From positions 1-64,000 of the forward strand of contig NZ_VFTZ01000020.1 of assembly GCF_006440775.1 (NCBI RefSeq): a stretch of DNA of 64,000 bases. The letters are read 5' to 3'. A program made the translations under genes and the position numbers. The stretch's first letter is position 1. Each line of letters starts with the position of its first letter. Below are positions 9,754 to 18,565 of this stretch, in pieces. This stretch comes from Mesorhizobium sp. B2-7-2. Its GTDB lineage: Bacteria; Pseudomonadota; Alphaproteobacteria; Rhizobiales; Rhizobiaceae. The notes beneath the pieces are model-generated. The model saw nothing but the letters and a program-made list of their open reading frames with translations. It was not told where the DNA came from and made no database searches.

Positions 9754-9801
9754 GCCCCGTCCGGTGACAGGTCTTTTGAGACCAGGCGCCGCTGGCGGGG
9801 C
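9754..9801 (-). ncRNA. ybhL-type leader RNA
   Basis: About 20 bases before the BI-1 start is a structured stretch on the minus strand. Outer arms GCCCCG and CGGGGC enclose GGCGCCTGGTCTCAAAAGAC and CTGTCACCGG. Position and layout match my recollection of the ybhL leader described upstream of BI-1 genes in Rhizobiales. The ligand or mechanism is unknown. A weak upstream promoter (TTGTTC, 17 bases, CATATT) is visible. Confidence 0.65.
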
Positions 9802-9978
9802 TCCAGCATGCCTGCGCAAAATATGAGCGTTCTCGACGTCAAGAACAAGACGGTAACGAGGCGCAACGCTTCGTGAGATGGCAAAAGGCCGCTTTTCGGG
9901 TCTTTCGGGCGGCATTCTTACAAAAGTTTAACCGGGCTTACAAAGATTTAACCGGGCGGGCGGCTCTCGGCCCCTCCG

Positions 9979-12534
9979 TCAGAGGTTGCGCAGCACCGGC
10001 GCTGCCTTGTGGCCGAGCACCCGCCAGGTGCCGGCAAGGCCGATGCCGACGGTGACCGCCAGCGAAACCAGGATCGTCGCCACCGCCACTTCCGGCATGA
10101 AATGCGACGGCAGCGTCATGATATGCGCGACCACGAACCAGGCGGCGATGCCGCCGGCGACGAGCGCGAACAGCGCGGTCGCAAGGCCGATCAGCATATA
10201 TTCCAGGGAGAAGGCCGCAATCAGCGTCCTGCGCGTCGCGCCGAGCGTCTTCAGCACCACCGCGTCGTGGATGCGCGCCCGGTTGCCGGCGGCCAAAGCG
10301 CCGGAGAGCACCAGCACCGAGGCGATCAGCGCCACGCCGGCCGCGGCGCGGATCGCCGTGCCCAATTGCGCGACCAGCCGGTTGACGATGTCGAGCGCGT
10401 CCTTGACGCGCACCGTCGTCACCGCGGGAAAGGCGCGGGTGACGGCGTTGAGCAGCCTTGCGTCGTCAGCCGTGGTGGCTTGTTTGTCGGTCAGTGTCGC
10501 CAGCCAGCCATGCGGCGCCCCGGCAAAGGTGTTGGGCGAGAACACCATGACGAAATTGATCCCCATCGTCTCCCACTCGACCTGGCGGAAATTGGCGATC
10601 TTCGCCGCGACATTGCGGCCGAGCACGTTGACGGTGACGGTGTCGCCGAGCTTCAGCCCGATCGCCTTGCCCTCCTCGGCCGAAAACGACACCAGCGGCT
10701 CGCCGGAATAATCCTGCGGCCACCACGCTCCTTCGGTCAGCGTCGCGTTGTCCGGCTTTCTCGCGTCATAGGTCAGGCCGCGGTCGCCGCGCAGCACCCA
10801 GGCGCCGTCGGCCGGGATCTTCACCTTGTCGACATCGACGCCGTTGAGCGCCATGATGCGGCCGCGCAGCATCGGCACCTTGACCAGCGTTCCCCGCGGC
10901 GACTCCTTGCCGACAAGGTTGGCGAAGGCATCGACATCGCTGCTCTGGATGTCGACGAAGAAGAAGTTCGGCGCCCGCTCGGGCAGGCTGCCGGAGATCT
11001 GCCGCCTGAGATTCCCATCGATCAGCGCCAAGGTGACGAGAAGCGTCAGCCCGAGGCCGAGCGACAGCACCACCGAGGGCGTCAGCGCGCCGGGACGGTG
11101 GATGTTGCCGAGCGCCAGCCGCAGCGACACGAAACGCACGCGTGGACTTTTCCTAGCGGCCCATTGCACCAGCGTCGCCACCAGCCGCAGCACCAGGAAG
11201 GCGAAGACCGTGGCGCCGACGAAGATCGAGGCGATGCGGTAGTCGTTGGCTGAAAGGATCGCCAACGCCGCCAGCGCCAGCACGATCGCGAGCGCCGCGC
11301 CCGTATAGGGCAGGCGCGGCAGGCCCCGGCTTTCAAAGCCCATTTCGCGGAACAACGCGGTTGCCGGCACGTCGCGGGCGCGGCCGAGCGGCAAGAGCGC
11401 GAAAGCCAGCGTCACCAGCAGGCCGAATAGCGCGGCAAGAGCAAGCGCGCCGGGATAGAAGCCGCCTTGCGCCGGCACGGGGATGACCGACTGCAGCAGC
11501 GCGCTCGCCACGAACGGCATCGCGGCGCCGACGATAAGACCGAGCACGATGCCGAGGCCCGCGATCAACAGGATCTGCACCAGATAGACGGTGAAGACGA
11601 AGCCGCCCGAGGCGCCGAGGCTCTTGAAGGTGGCGATGACGCCGCGTTTGCCGTCGAGATAGGCGCGCACGGCGTTGGCCACGCCGACGCCGCCGACCAC
11701 CAGCGCCGTCAGCCCGACGAGCGTCAGGAACTGCGAGAAGCGCTCGATATTGGCGGAGAGCGCGGGGGCGGCGTTGCTGCGTGTGCGGATCGACCAGCCG
11801 GCCTGCGGGAAATCCTTCGCGGCTTGAGCCTGGATATCCTTGATCCGCGCCTCGGACGTCCCCTCGGGCAGCCGCACCTTATATGCGTTCTCGACCAGGC
11901 TGCCGAGCTGCACAAGGCCGGATGCCGCAAGGCCCTGGCGCGAAATCATCAGCCGCGGCGCGAAGCCGAAACCGTCCGAGACCGCATCGGGCTCGCTGAC
12001 CAGCCTCGCCCGCAGTTCGAAAACGGCGCCGCCGAGCTTCAGCCTGTCGCCGATGTGGAGGTTGAGCCGGTCGAACAACAGGTCGGGCGCGGCGGCGCCG
12101 AACACGCCGGATCTTTCGCCGAACAACTGCTCCTTCGGCAGCGCCGGATCGGTTTCCAGGGCGCCGAAGAGCGGGTAGGCGTCGTCCACGGCCTTCGCCT
12201 CGACCAGCGCCTGGTCCGAGCCGTCCTCCAGCCGTGCCATCGAGCGCATGCCGGAATTGAACGAGACCGCGCCGAGGCCCTTGATGAAGCCGAGCTCCGC
12301 ATCCGAAGCGCTGCGCTGGTTGACCTGGAAGCGCAAATCGCCGCCGAGCAGCGTCTGGCCCTGATTGGCGACGCCGGCCGAGATCGCCTGCGCCACCGAA
12401 TTGACGCCGCCGATCGCCGCGACGCCCAGCGCGATGCAGGCCAGGAAGATCATGAAGCCGGACAGGCCGCCGCGCATCTCGCGCAGCGAGAAGCGGATGG
12501 CGAGCTTCAGGGTTCGAAGCCGGGAGGCCGCCAT
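9979..12534 (-). CDS. ABC transporter permease, YbbP/FtsX type
   Basis: An 851-residue membrane protein with the double-FtsX layout of YbbP-like exporters: an N-terminal helix, a large periplasmic domain, three helices near 260-390, further helices near 410-500, a second periplasmic domain, and three helices at the C-terminus. The permease motif GGVGVANAVRAYLDGKRGVIA and the C-terminal LKTLGATRRTLIAAFSLEY are the usual FtsX coupling segments. It is 4 bases downstream of its ATPase gene. The E. coli ybbAP pair lies beside tesA in the same arrangement. It probably extracts or exports a lipophilic or envelope molecule; the substrate is not known. Confidence 0.9.
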   Translation of the reverse strand: MAASRLRTLKLAIRFSLREMRGGLSGFMIFLACIALGVAAIGGVNSVAQAISAGVANQGQTLLGGDLRFQVNQRSASDAELGFIKGLGAVSFNSGMRSMARLEDGSDQALVEAKAVDDAYPLFGALETDPALPKEQLFGERSGVFGAAAPDLLFDRLNLHIGDRLKLGGAVFELRARLVSEPDAVSDGFGFAPRLMISRQGLAASGLVQLGSLVENAYKVRLPEGTSEARIKDIQAQAAKDFPQAGWSIRTRSNAAPALSANIERFSQFLTLVGLTALVVGGVGVANAVRAYLDGKRGVIATFKSLGASGGFVFTVYLVQILLIAGLGIVLGLIVGAAMPFVASALLQSVIPVPAQGGFYPGALALAALFGLLVTLAFALLPLGRARDVPATALFREMGFESRGLPRLPYTGAALAIVLALAALAILSANDYRIASIFVGATVFAFLVLRLVATLVQWAARKSPRVRFVSLRLALGNIHRPGALTPSVVLSLGLGLTLLVTLALIDGNLRRQISGSLPERAPNFFFVDIQSSDVDAFANLVGKESPRGTLVKVPMLRGRIMALNGVDVDKVKIPADGAWVLRGDRGLTYDARKPDNATLTEGAWWPQDYSGEPLVSFSAEEGKAIGLKLGDTVTVNVLGRNVAAKIANFRQVEWETMGINFVMVFSPNTFAGAPHGWLATLTDKQATTADDARLLNAVTRAFPAVTTVRVKDALDIVNRLVAQLGTAIRAAAGVALIASVLVLSGALAAGNRARIHDAVVLKTLGATRRTLIAAFSLEYMLIGLATALFALVAGGIAAWFVVAHIMTLPSHFMPEVAVATILVSLAVTVGIGLAGTWRVLGHKAAPVLRNL

Positions 12535-12538
12535 GCCT

Positions 12539-13234
12539 CTATGCCGTCACTTTGAGCAACGGCGCATCCTCGATCCGCCCCGAACGCATCGACACCTGGC
12601 GCGCGCAACGCCCGGCCAGCGCGGGATCATGCGTCACCAGCACCAGCGTCATGCCGCGCTCCGCCGCCTTGGCGAACAGGAGATCGGCGATCTGCTTTCC
12701 CGTCACCTGGTCGAGATTGCCGGTCGGTTCGTCGGCGATAAGAATGCGCGGCGACGGTGCCAGCGCCCGTGCAATCGCCACGCGCTGCTGCTCGCCGCCG
12801 GAAAGCTCGCCCGGATAGTGCGTCACGCGGTCGCTCAGGCCGACGGCCGCGAGCTCGCGCGCGGCCACGCCGAACGGATCGGAATGGCCGGCAAGCTCGA
12901 GCGGCACGGCGACATTTTCCAGCGCCGTCATATTGGGGATGAGATGGAAGGACTGGAAGACGATACCGATGTTTCGCCCCCGAAACGAAGCAATCTGATC
13001 CTCGCTTTTGTCATTGATCAGCTCGCCGGCGATCCGGACTGTGCCCGAATCGACCCTTTCCAGGCCGGCAAGGACCATCAGCAGGGTGGACTTTCCCGAG
13101 CCCGACGGACCGACAATGCCGGTCGCTTCGCCGGCCGCCACGTCGAGGCTCACGCCCTGCAGCACATGGACGGATGACGCGCCCTCGCCGAGCCTCAGCG
13201 ATATGTCCCTCAGCGCGATGACGGCTTCTGTCAC
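12539..13234 (-). CDS. ABC transporter ATP-binding protein, YbbA type
   Basis: A 231-residue ATPase of the LolD/MacB/YbbA group, which powers mechanotransmission-type transporters. Walker A GPSGSGKST is near 43-51, the Q-loop IGIVFQSFHLIPNMTALENV follows, then the signature LSGGEQQR, Walker B ILIADEPTGNLD and switch VTHD. It forms an operon with the downstream 851-residue permease (4-base gap). It is divergent from the esterase gene tesA, matching the E. coli tesA/ybbA/ybbP synteny. A hairpin with a T-run sits in its untranslated leader. Confidence 0.93.
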   Translation of the reverse strand: MTEAVIALRDISLRLGEGASSVHVLQGVSLDVAAGEATGIVGPSGSGKSTLLMVLAGLERVDSGTVRIAGELINDKSEDQIASFRGRNIGIVFQSFHLIPNMTALENVAVPLELAGHSDPFGVAARELAAVGLSDRVTHYPGELSGGEQQRVAIARALAPSPRILIADEPTGNLDQVTGKQIADLLFAKAAERGMTLVLVTHDPALAGRCARQVSMRSGRIEDAPLLKVTA

Positions 13235-13252
13235 AATGAAAGCGCCCTATAT

Positions 13253-13282
13253 GTGAAAAAAGGAGACGGCCGCTGTCTCCTC
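13253..13282 (-). terminator. Hairpin with T-run in the ybbA leader, possible attenuator
   Basis: GGAGAC and GTCTCC flank a short loop, with TTTTTT following on the minus strand, 20-45 bases before the ybbA start. No minus-strand gene lies upstream, so it would act on the ybbA leader transcript if that starts further up. It could also be fortuitous. Confidence 0.4.
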
Positions 13283-13316
13283 CCTTGGATTGTTCCGGTC
13301 ATATGGGGCTCGCCGC

Positions 13317-13961
13317 ATGGCTTTCAAACACCGTTTTGCCGCAGCCCTCATCCTTTTCCTCGGCCTTTGCGCCGCCATCTCGCCGGCGCGCGCCGCAACC
13401 TTCACCATAGTCGGCTTCGGCGACAGCCTGATGGCTGGCTACAGCCTTGGACCCGGCCAGGGTTTCACCGACAGGCTGCAGGCGGCCCTGAAGGCAAAGG
13501 GCCTCGACGTCGCCGTCGCCAATGCCGGCGTGTCGGGCGACACCTCGAGCGGCGGGCTGGCGCGGCTCGACTGGTCGGTGCCGGACGGCACAAGGCTGGT
13601 GATCCTCGAGCTCGGCGCCAACGACATGCTGCGCGGCGTCTCGCCCGAGATCGCCGAAAAGAACCTCGACGCGATGCTGGGCAAGCTGAAGCAGCGCAAC
13701 ATCCCGGCGCTTCTCGCCGGCATGCGCGCCGCGCCCAATCTCGGCGCCGACTACCAGAAGGTCTTCGACGCCATCTATCCGAGGCTGGCCGAAAGATACG
13801 GCGTTCCGCTCTATCCGTTCTTCCTCGACGGCGTCGCCGGCCACCCCGACCTGCAGCTGGGAGACGGCCTGCACCCCAATCCGCGGGGTGTCGACGTCAT
13901 GGTCGAGCGCATCCTGCCTGTGGTGGAAAAGGCGATCGCCGACAATGGGGGGCCATCATGA
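13317..13961 (+). CDS. tesA: Arylesterase / acyl-CoA thioesterase TesA family
   Basis: A periplasmic SGNH (GDSL) hydrolase of 214 residues with a signal peptide ending near ISPARA|ATF. The four catalytic blocks are present: GFGDSLMAGY (nucleophile Ser), NAGVSGDTSSGG (Gly), LGANDML (Asn) and DGLHPN (Asp/His). It hydrolyses esters or acyl thioesters; the physiological substrate is not given by sequence. The start at 13317 (MAFKHRFAAALILF) gives a proper signal peptide. It is divergent from the ybbAP exporter genes, a conserved neighbourhood. Confidence 0.9.
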   Translation: MAFKHRFAAALILFLGLCAAISPARAATFTIVGFGDSLMAGYSLGPGQGFTDRLQAALKAKGLDVAVANAGVSGDTSSGGLARLDWSVPDGTRLVILELGANDMLRGVSPEIAEKNLDAMLGKLKQRNIPALLAGMRAAPNLGADYQKVFDAIYPRLAERYGVPLYPFFLDGVAGHPDLQLGDGLHPNPRGVDVMVERILPVVEKAIADNGGPS

Positions 13962-14080
13962 GTCCGTAATGCCACGCTTTCCGCTGGGGAAAACTTTGTG
14001 GATAACAAACCGCTTGCCCCGCGCCAATATCGATGATTCGCTAGGAACGAGAGTTTCGATTCGAGGACAGGAGGCTTCAC

Positions 14081-14674
14081 ATGCCACGTCTTTTCACCGC
14101 CCTCGAAATTCCGCGTGATGCTGCTCTCTCTTTGTCCCTGCTCCGGGGCGGGCTGCCCGGAGCGCGCTGGATCGACGTCGAAAACTACCACCTGACGCTG
14201 CGCTTCATCGGCGATGTCGAGGGCCATGTCGCCGATGAGATCGCCAACGCCCTCGACCGCGTCGACCGCCCCTCTTTCCAGCTCACGCTCGCCGGCGTCG
14301 GCGCCTTCGGCGGCAAGAAGCCGCATGCGGTGTGGGCCGGCGTGTCGGCCTCGCCCGACCTGACGGCGCTGCAGGGCGAGATCGACCGCATCTGCCAGCG
14401 GCTCGGCCTGCCGGCCGACCCACGCAAGTTTTCGCCGCATGTGACGCTGGCGCGCCTGCGCAATGGGAGCCCGCTCGATGTCGCGCAATATCTTTCGGCG
14501 CGCGGCAATTTCGCGGCATTGCCCTTCCGCGTCGGCCGCTTCGTCCTGATGTCGTCGCGCGATTCGGTCGGTGGCGGCCCCTACATCGTCGAGGAAGCCT
14601 GGCCGCTGGTCGGCGAAGCGCTGGCCCCGAGCCGCTTCGCCAGCGCATCCGACGCCTCGCGGATCATGCGGTAG
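14081..14674 (+). CDS. thpR: RNA 2',3'-cyclic phosphodiesterase
   Basis: A 2H-superfamily phosphoesterase (formerly LigT) that opens 2',3'-cyclic phosphates on RNA ends. The 197 residues carry both HxTx motifs: HLTLRFIGDV near 38-47 and HVTLARLR near 126-133. The start ATG is preceded by GGACAGGAGG, a strong ribosome binding site. It is convergent with, and overlaps by about 90 bases, a decayed low-molecular-weight tyrosine phosphatase gene on the other strand. Confidence 0.93.
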   Translation: MPRLFTALEIPRDAALSLSLLRGGLPGARWIDVENYHLTLRFIGDVEGHVADEIANALDRVDRPSFQLTLAGVGAFGGKKPHAVWAGVSASPDLTALQGEIDRICQRLGLPADPRKFSPHVTLARLRNGSPLDVAQYLSARGNFAALPFRVGRFVLMSSRDSVGGGPYIVEEAWPLVGEALAPSRFASASDASRIMR

Positions 14675-15036
14675 ACCGAGGCGAAGGCCTCGGCGCCATC
14701 GCAATAGGGATCGGGAACGTCCACGGCCTTTCCCGCGGCAGAATCCAGATAAAGATGGGTGCGGTAGCGCGCGGCCTGCGAGGCCAGCGTCTTGAGGTCG
14801 CGCACATTCGCCCGGTCCATGCCGAGGATCAGGTCGAAACGCGAAAAATCCTCCTGCAGCACCTTGCGCGCCCGCTGCCCTGAAGTGTCGACGCCGTGCC
14901 CTTGCCGCCACCGCGATCGAGCGCCGGTCCGGCTCCTGGCCGGCATGCCAGCCGCCCGTCCCGGCCGAATCGATCACCAGACCCTGGTCTTGCCTTGCTC
15001 GGTCAGGACGGCGCGGAACACGCCCTCGGCCAGCGC
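14581..15036 (-). pseudogene. Low-molecular-weight protein tyrosine phosphatase, broken
   Basis: Family sequence is spread over three frames on the minus strand. LAEGVFRAVLTEQGKTRVW stops near 14976, IDSAGTGGWHAGQEPDRRS continues in another frame to about 14900, then HGVDTSGQRARKV and the DLILGMDRANV and DVPDPYCDG segments (catalytic Asp region) follow in a third. One base appears lost at about 14976 and one gained at about 14900. The N-terminal P-loop CX5R with the nucleophilic Cys is missing, because a palindromic repeat begins where it should be. The gene cannot make an active enzyme. Confidence 0.85.
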
Positions 15037-15137
15037 ATCGGCGCGAAAATCGGAATCGATTTTCGGAAAAGCACGATGCGCCGATTCAAAGTGTTAGAGC
15101 GTCCTTTGCGCGTCCGGAGGACGCGCGGCGCTCTAAT
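15034..15137. repeat. Palindromic repeat abutting the phosphatase relic
   Basis: It contains the palindrome AAAATCGGAATCGATTTTCG, the linker GAAAAGCACGATGCGCCGAT, and the stem TTAGAGCGTCC / GGCGCTCTAA around GCGCGTCCGGAGGACGCGC. It takes the place of the 5' end of the tyrosine phosphatase gene. Confidence 0.7.
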
Positions 15138-15248
15138 GGCGAGCGGCAGATGTTGCCAAGGCAGACGAACAGAATGGATTTTATGGGCTTTGCGCTCATC
15201 GATCCGGCGCTATGGTTGGATCATCTGCGAATAGCACAGGGACCGGAC

Positions 15249-15542
15249 ATGAACAGGGAAAAACTCAACAAGGAAGCGATCGTCGCCGCGCTTGCGGAAC
15301 TTGACGGCTGGTCGCTCGCCGCCGACGGCGCCTCCATCAAGCGCAGCTTCGTCTTCAAGAATTTCTCCGAGGCCTTTGCCTTCATGACGCGCGTGGCGCT
15401 GGCGGCCGAAAAGATGGACCATCACCCGGACTGGTCGAATGTCTACAAGACCGTCGACGTGACGCTGAACACGCATGACGCAGGCGGCGTCACGGCGCTG
15501 GACATCGAGCTCGCCAAGCGGATGAACGTCTATTTCGGCTGA
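15249..15542 (+). CDS. phhB: Pterin-4a-carbinolamine dehydratase
   Basis: Dehydrates 4a-hydroxytetrahydropterin to quinonoid dihydropterin, recycling the cofactor of aromatic amino acid hydroxylases. The 97-residue protein has the hallmark EKMDHHPDWSNVYKTVDVTL with the catalytic His pair, and ends TALDIELAKRMN. The start at 15249 (MNREKLNKEAI) follows CACAGGG and gives the normal family length; the frame is open upstream but without similarity. No phenylalanine hydroxylase is adjacent, so the link is by family only. Confidence 0.92.
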   Translation: MNREKLNKEAIVAALAELDGWSLAADGASIKRSFVFKNFSEAFAFMTRVALAAEKMDHHPDWSNVYKTVDVTLNTHDAGGVTALDIELAKRMNVYFG

Positions 15543-15557
15543 GGGCGAGCGGACTTG

Positions 15558-15622
15558 GTCATTCCAGGGCGGAGCAAGGAGCGAAGCGACGCGCGCAGAC
15601 CCTGGAATCCATTCCGTGACCT
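15558..15622. repeat. Family C repeat, single left arm
   Basis: One arm of the GIY-YIG-associated repeat: CATTCCAGGGCGGAGCAAGG through CAGACCCTGGAATCCATTCC, followed by GTGAC and part of the centre (GCGGTGCAGAAAG). No matching right arm follows before the next full copy. Confidence 0.8.
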
Positions 15623-15682
15623 ACGAGCGTCGCGGCGGTGCAGAAAGCGGCGAACATTCGCGATTGGCCGAAGCTAACTTCG

Positions 15683-15855
15683 TCATCCACGGGCGGAGCG
15701 ACGCGAAGCGGAGCGCAGACCCGAGGATCCATTCCGTGACCTTGGCCGAAGAGCGCAGCGGGGCAGGATTCCGCACCGTGAGCGCTCATATGTCACGGAA
15801 TGGATCCTCGGGTCTGCGCGCGTCGCTTCGCTCCTTGCTCCGCCCGTGGATAACG
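15683..15855. repeat. Family C paired-arm repeat
   Basis: The left arm runs from CGTCATCCACGGGCGGAG to GAGGATCCATTCCGTGAC, the centre is about 60 bases, and the right arm is inverted (GTCACGGAATGGATCCTCGG to CTCCGCCCGTGGATAAC). Same family as 24480-24985 but without a gene. Confidence 0.85.
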
Positions 15856-16028
15856 ATCGGAGGAGTGCCTTGGCCAACCATCAACACTGAGGCGATTGCC
15901 ATGTTGGTTATTGTTGCAAATTCGATTTTTAGTTCGACACACCCCCAAACTCTTGCAGCAGCCCCCCGCTTTCACCACATCTGTCGCCGCAGGCCGGCGT
16001 GCGAGGACGCGCGGCCAGGGAGCGACTG

Positions 16029-16391
16029 ATGGCGCAAGGTACCGGTTTCGACTTCTTCGGCTTCGGCGACAAGCTCGCCGGCGAGGGCGAGGTGCGCGAA
16101 AAATTCTGGCGCACCGCCAAGAAGGCGGCGCGGCAGATTCCGTTCATGGACGAGGTTGTCGCCGCCTATTATTGCGCCATGGACAGGGACACGCCGCTGC
16201 GCGCCAAGGGTATCCTGCTCGCCGCGCTGGGCTATTTCGTCCTGCCGGTGGATTTCATCCCCGACTTCATCTTCGGCCTCGGCTTCACCGACGACCTTGC
16301 CGTGCTGACGGCGGCGATCACGGCCGTCAGCGCCCACATCACGCCTGCGCACAGGCAGGCGGCCAAAAAGGCGCTGGCGGACAAGAGCTGA
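16029..16391 (+). CDS. DUF1232 (YkvA-like) membrane protein
   Basis: A 120-residue protein of the DUF1232 family. The conserved core is RAKGILLAALGYFVLPVDFI followed by PDFIFGLGFTDDLAVLTAAI, one or two hydrophobic helices with the family PxDxIPD and DD motifs. Its function is not established. The start at 16029 (MAQGTGFDFFGFGDK) was chosen over a codon 30 bases upstream because that extension is basic and non-conserved. It stands alone between repeat sequence and the IalB gene. Confidence 0.8.
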   Translation: MAQGTGFDFFGFGDKLAGEGEVREKFWRTAKKAARQIPFMDEVVAAYYCAMDRDTPLRAKGILLAALGYFVLPVDFIPDFIFGLGFTDDLAVLTAAITAVSAHITPAHRQAAKKALADKS

Positions 16392-16647
16392 TCCCGGCTC
16401 GCTTCAGGCCCGCAATCGGCGCGGGCGAAAAGACAAACTCTTGCCGTTTTCGTGGCATCCAACTCCGCGCCGGGACGTCGCGCCGGCATCAATCCACAGT
16501 GGCGGCGCGGATGGTGGCGGTTTCCTGGGGTGGGTTCCTTTTCTTCGAGGACAATTCACCGTTTGGTAACCCTGATTAAATCAAAATGAAGCGACGGCAG
16601 GACGCCACGCGGCCCGCCTCCGCACCATTTGGAATACGGGAAGAACG

Positions 16648-17151
16648 ATGCGCGGATTGATTGCTATAGTTTCCAGCCTGGTCCTGGCGGCCTCGGCGAT
16701 GCCGGCGTTGGCGCAGCAGGCAACCAAGATCGGCCAGCACAACGCCTGGGGCACCTACAGCTATCAGTCGGCCGCCGGCAAGGTCTGCTATGTGCTGACC
16801 GTGCCCACCGACAAGCAGCCCCCGTCGCTCGACCATGGCGACATGTTCTTCTTCGTCAGCCAGCGGCCCGGACAGCAGGTCTCCTACGAGCCTCAATTCA
16901 TCGCCGGCTACAACTTCCAGGAAGGCTCGAAGGCCACGGTCACCATCGACAAGAAGAGCTTCTCGATGTTCACCCGCGGCAAGTCGGCCTGGGTCGAGAA
17001 CGCCGCGGAAGAGCCGGTGCTTATTGCCGCCATGAAGACGGGCTCCGACATGAAGGTGCAGGCCAAGTCCGGCCGCGGCAACCCCACTTCCTACGTCTTC
17101 TCGCTGAAGGGCATCTCGGCCGCGCTGGCCTCGATCGCCAAGTGCAAATAA
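16648..17151 (+). CDS. Invasion-associated locus B (IalB) family protein
   Basis: An exported 167-residue protein with signal peptide MRGLIAIVSSLVLAASAMPA ending LAQ|QATK. The IalB fold is indicated by HNAWGTYSYQSAAGKVCYVL and VSQRPGQQVSYEPQFIAGY, with a paired Cys near the C-terminus (AKCK). IalB was named in Bartonella, where it affects erythrocyte invasion; homologues are widespread in Rhizobiales with no proven role. It is preceded by CGGGAAGAACG and followed by a convergent ClC gene. Confidence 0.85.
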   Translation: MRGLIAIVSSLVLAASAMPALAQQATKIGQHNAWGTYSYQSAAGKVCYVLTVPTDKQPPSLDHGDMFFFVSQRPGQQVSYEPQFIAGYNFQEGSKATVTIDKKSFSMFTRGKSAWVENAAEEPVLIAAMKTGSDMKVQAKSGRGNPTSYVFSLKGISAALASIAKCK

Positions 17152-17218
17152 GCGGGAACCGCGTTCGAACCTGACGCAAGGCCGGACATCATGCCCGGCC
17201 TGTTGTTTGGGATGGCGC

Positions 17219-18565
17219 TCAGCCCTGTGCCGGAATCTCCGCCCGTCGCCGCCGGATCGCCTCGGCGATGAAGACGCGCGACAGCGCGTGGTAGAGCGGT
17301 TCGTTGGAGATCAGCCTCGCCGTGCCGTAGCCGAGCATCGACGCGCACATCAGCGCGATCACATTGTCGTGGTTGCCGGTCATTTCCAGGATGATGACGA
17401 AGGCCGTCATCGGCGCCTGCACGACGCCGGCGAAATAGCCGGCCATGCCGAGCAGCGCCGCGGTTCCCGTGGCCGTGCCGAAGACCAGGCCGAGCGTGCT
17501 GCCAAGGCCGGCTCCGACCGCCAGCGACGGTGCGAAGAGGCCGCCGGGAATGCCCGATACCATCGACAGCAGGCCGGCGGCGAATTTCTCGACGAAGAAG
17601 AAGGCCGGCAGCGGCGTGCCTTCGATCGCGCCGCGCGCCTGCGTGTAGCCCGTGCCGAAGGTCGATCCCCCGGAGGCGATGCCGATCGCGGCGACGGCCA
17701 GGCCGCAGACAGCCGCCACGACCAGCGCGCGCGGCAGCGGCTGCAGCGCATTCCAGCGCCGGATGCGGCGCATGACTTTCAGCGCCAAGAGCGAGAACAG
17801 CGCGCCGACACCGCCGCCGATGATGCCGCAGGCGAGCACCAGCGGCCAGTCCGTGGCGAAGGCGACCGTGTCCCTGGCGACGCCGAAATAGGTGTAGTTG
17901 CCGAGCAGCCCGAGCGAGGCGAGGCCGGCCAGGATCACCGCCGTCAGCACCAGCCCGTTGGTGCGCGCCTCGTAGGCCCGGCCCATTTCCTCGATGGCGA
18001 AGACGATGCCGGCAAGCGGCGTATTGAAGGCGGCGGCGATGCCGGCGGCGGAGCCTGCCAGGATCAGGCCGCGCGCCTGCGCCATGCCGCCCCAGCGCGC
18101 CGCCTGCAGCATCAGCGAAGCGCCGACCTGCACTGTCGGGCCCTCGCGCCCGATCGAGGCGCCGCAGGCGAGGCCGACGATGGTCAGCGCGATCTTGCCC
18201 ACCACCAGCCTGAGCGACAGGATATGGCTGCGATCGTCCTCGTCGCGCAGATGCCGCGCCGCGATCGCCTGCGGAATGCCGCTGCCTTGCGATCCCGGAA
18301 AGAAGGAATGCGCAAGCCAGGCGCAAAAGACGAAACCGAGCGGCGTCACGACGAGCGGCAGGTAGAAGCGCCAGCCGCCGTCATTGCCCGTCATGACATG
18401 GAACAGGGCTTGCGCCCGGTCGGCGAGCAGAGCGAACAGGACGCTGATCAGGCCGATCGAGATGGCGCCGGCCCAGAAGACGAGGCGCGGCTGCCAGACG
18501 CGCCGCGACATCCACATGGCGTGGGAACGCCGCAGCATGCGGGATTTTCGCGATATGCCGGCCAT
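17219..18565 (-). CDS. ClC-type chloride channel / H+-Cl- exchanger
   Basis: A 448-residue ClC protein with the anion-selectivity motifs GSGIPQAI, GREGPTVQVGA (external gating Glu present) and GIPGGLFAPSLAVG. AIEEMGRA keeps the Glu at the internal proton-transfer position, so the protein is more likely an exchanger than a pure channel. No C-terminal CBS domains are seen. The ATG at 18565 has AAGAGGACGGTC before it, an excellent ribosome binding site; two Met codons further up lack one. Probable roles are acid resistance or chloride balance. Confidence 0.92.
   Translation of the reverse strand: MAGISRKSRMLRRSHAMWMSRRVWQPRLVFWAGAISIGLISVLFALLADRAQALFHVMTGNDGGWRFYLPLVVTPLGFVFCAWLAHSFFPGSQGSGIPQAIAARHLRDEDDRSHILSLRLVVGKIALTIVGLACGASIGREGPTVQVGASLMLQAARWGGMAQARGLILAGSAAGIAAAFNTPLAGIVFAIEEMGRAYEARTNGLVLTAVILAGLASLGLLGNYTYFGVARDTVAFATDWPLVLACGIIGGGVGALFSLLALKVMRRIRRWNALQPLPRALVVAAVCGLAVAAIGIASGGSTFGTGYTQARGAIEGTPLPAFFFVEKFAAGLLSMVSGIPGGLFAPSLAVGAGLGSTLGLVFGTATGTAALLGMAGYFAGVVQAPMTAFVIILEMTGNHDNVIALMCASMLGYGTARLISNEPLYHALSRVFIAEAIRRRRAEIPAQG

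Noticed and set aside
10009..12555. Long plus-strand frames opposite the ybbP-like permease gene
   Set aside because: Composition matches reverse-complement shadows (His/Arg/Gln/Asp-rich) and the permease on the other strand is well supported.
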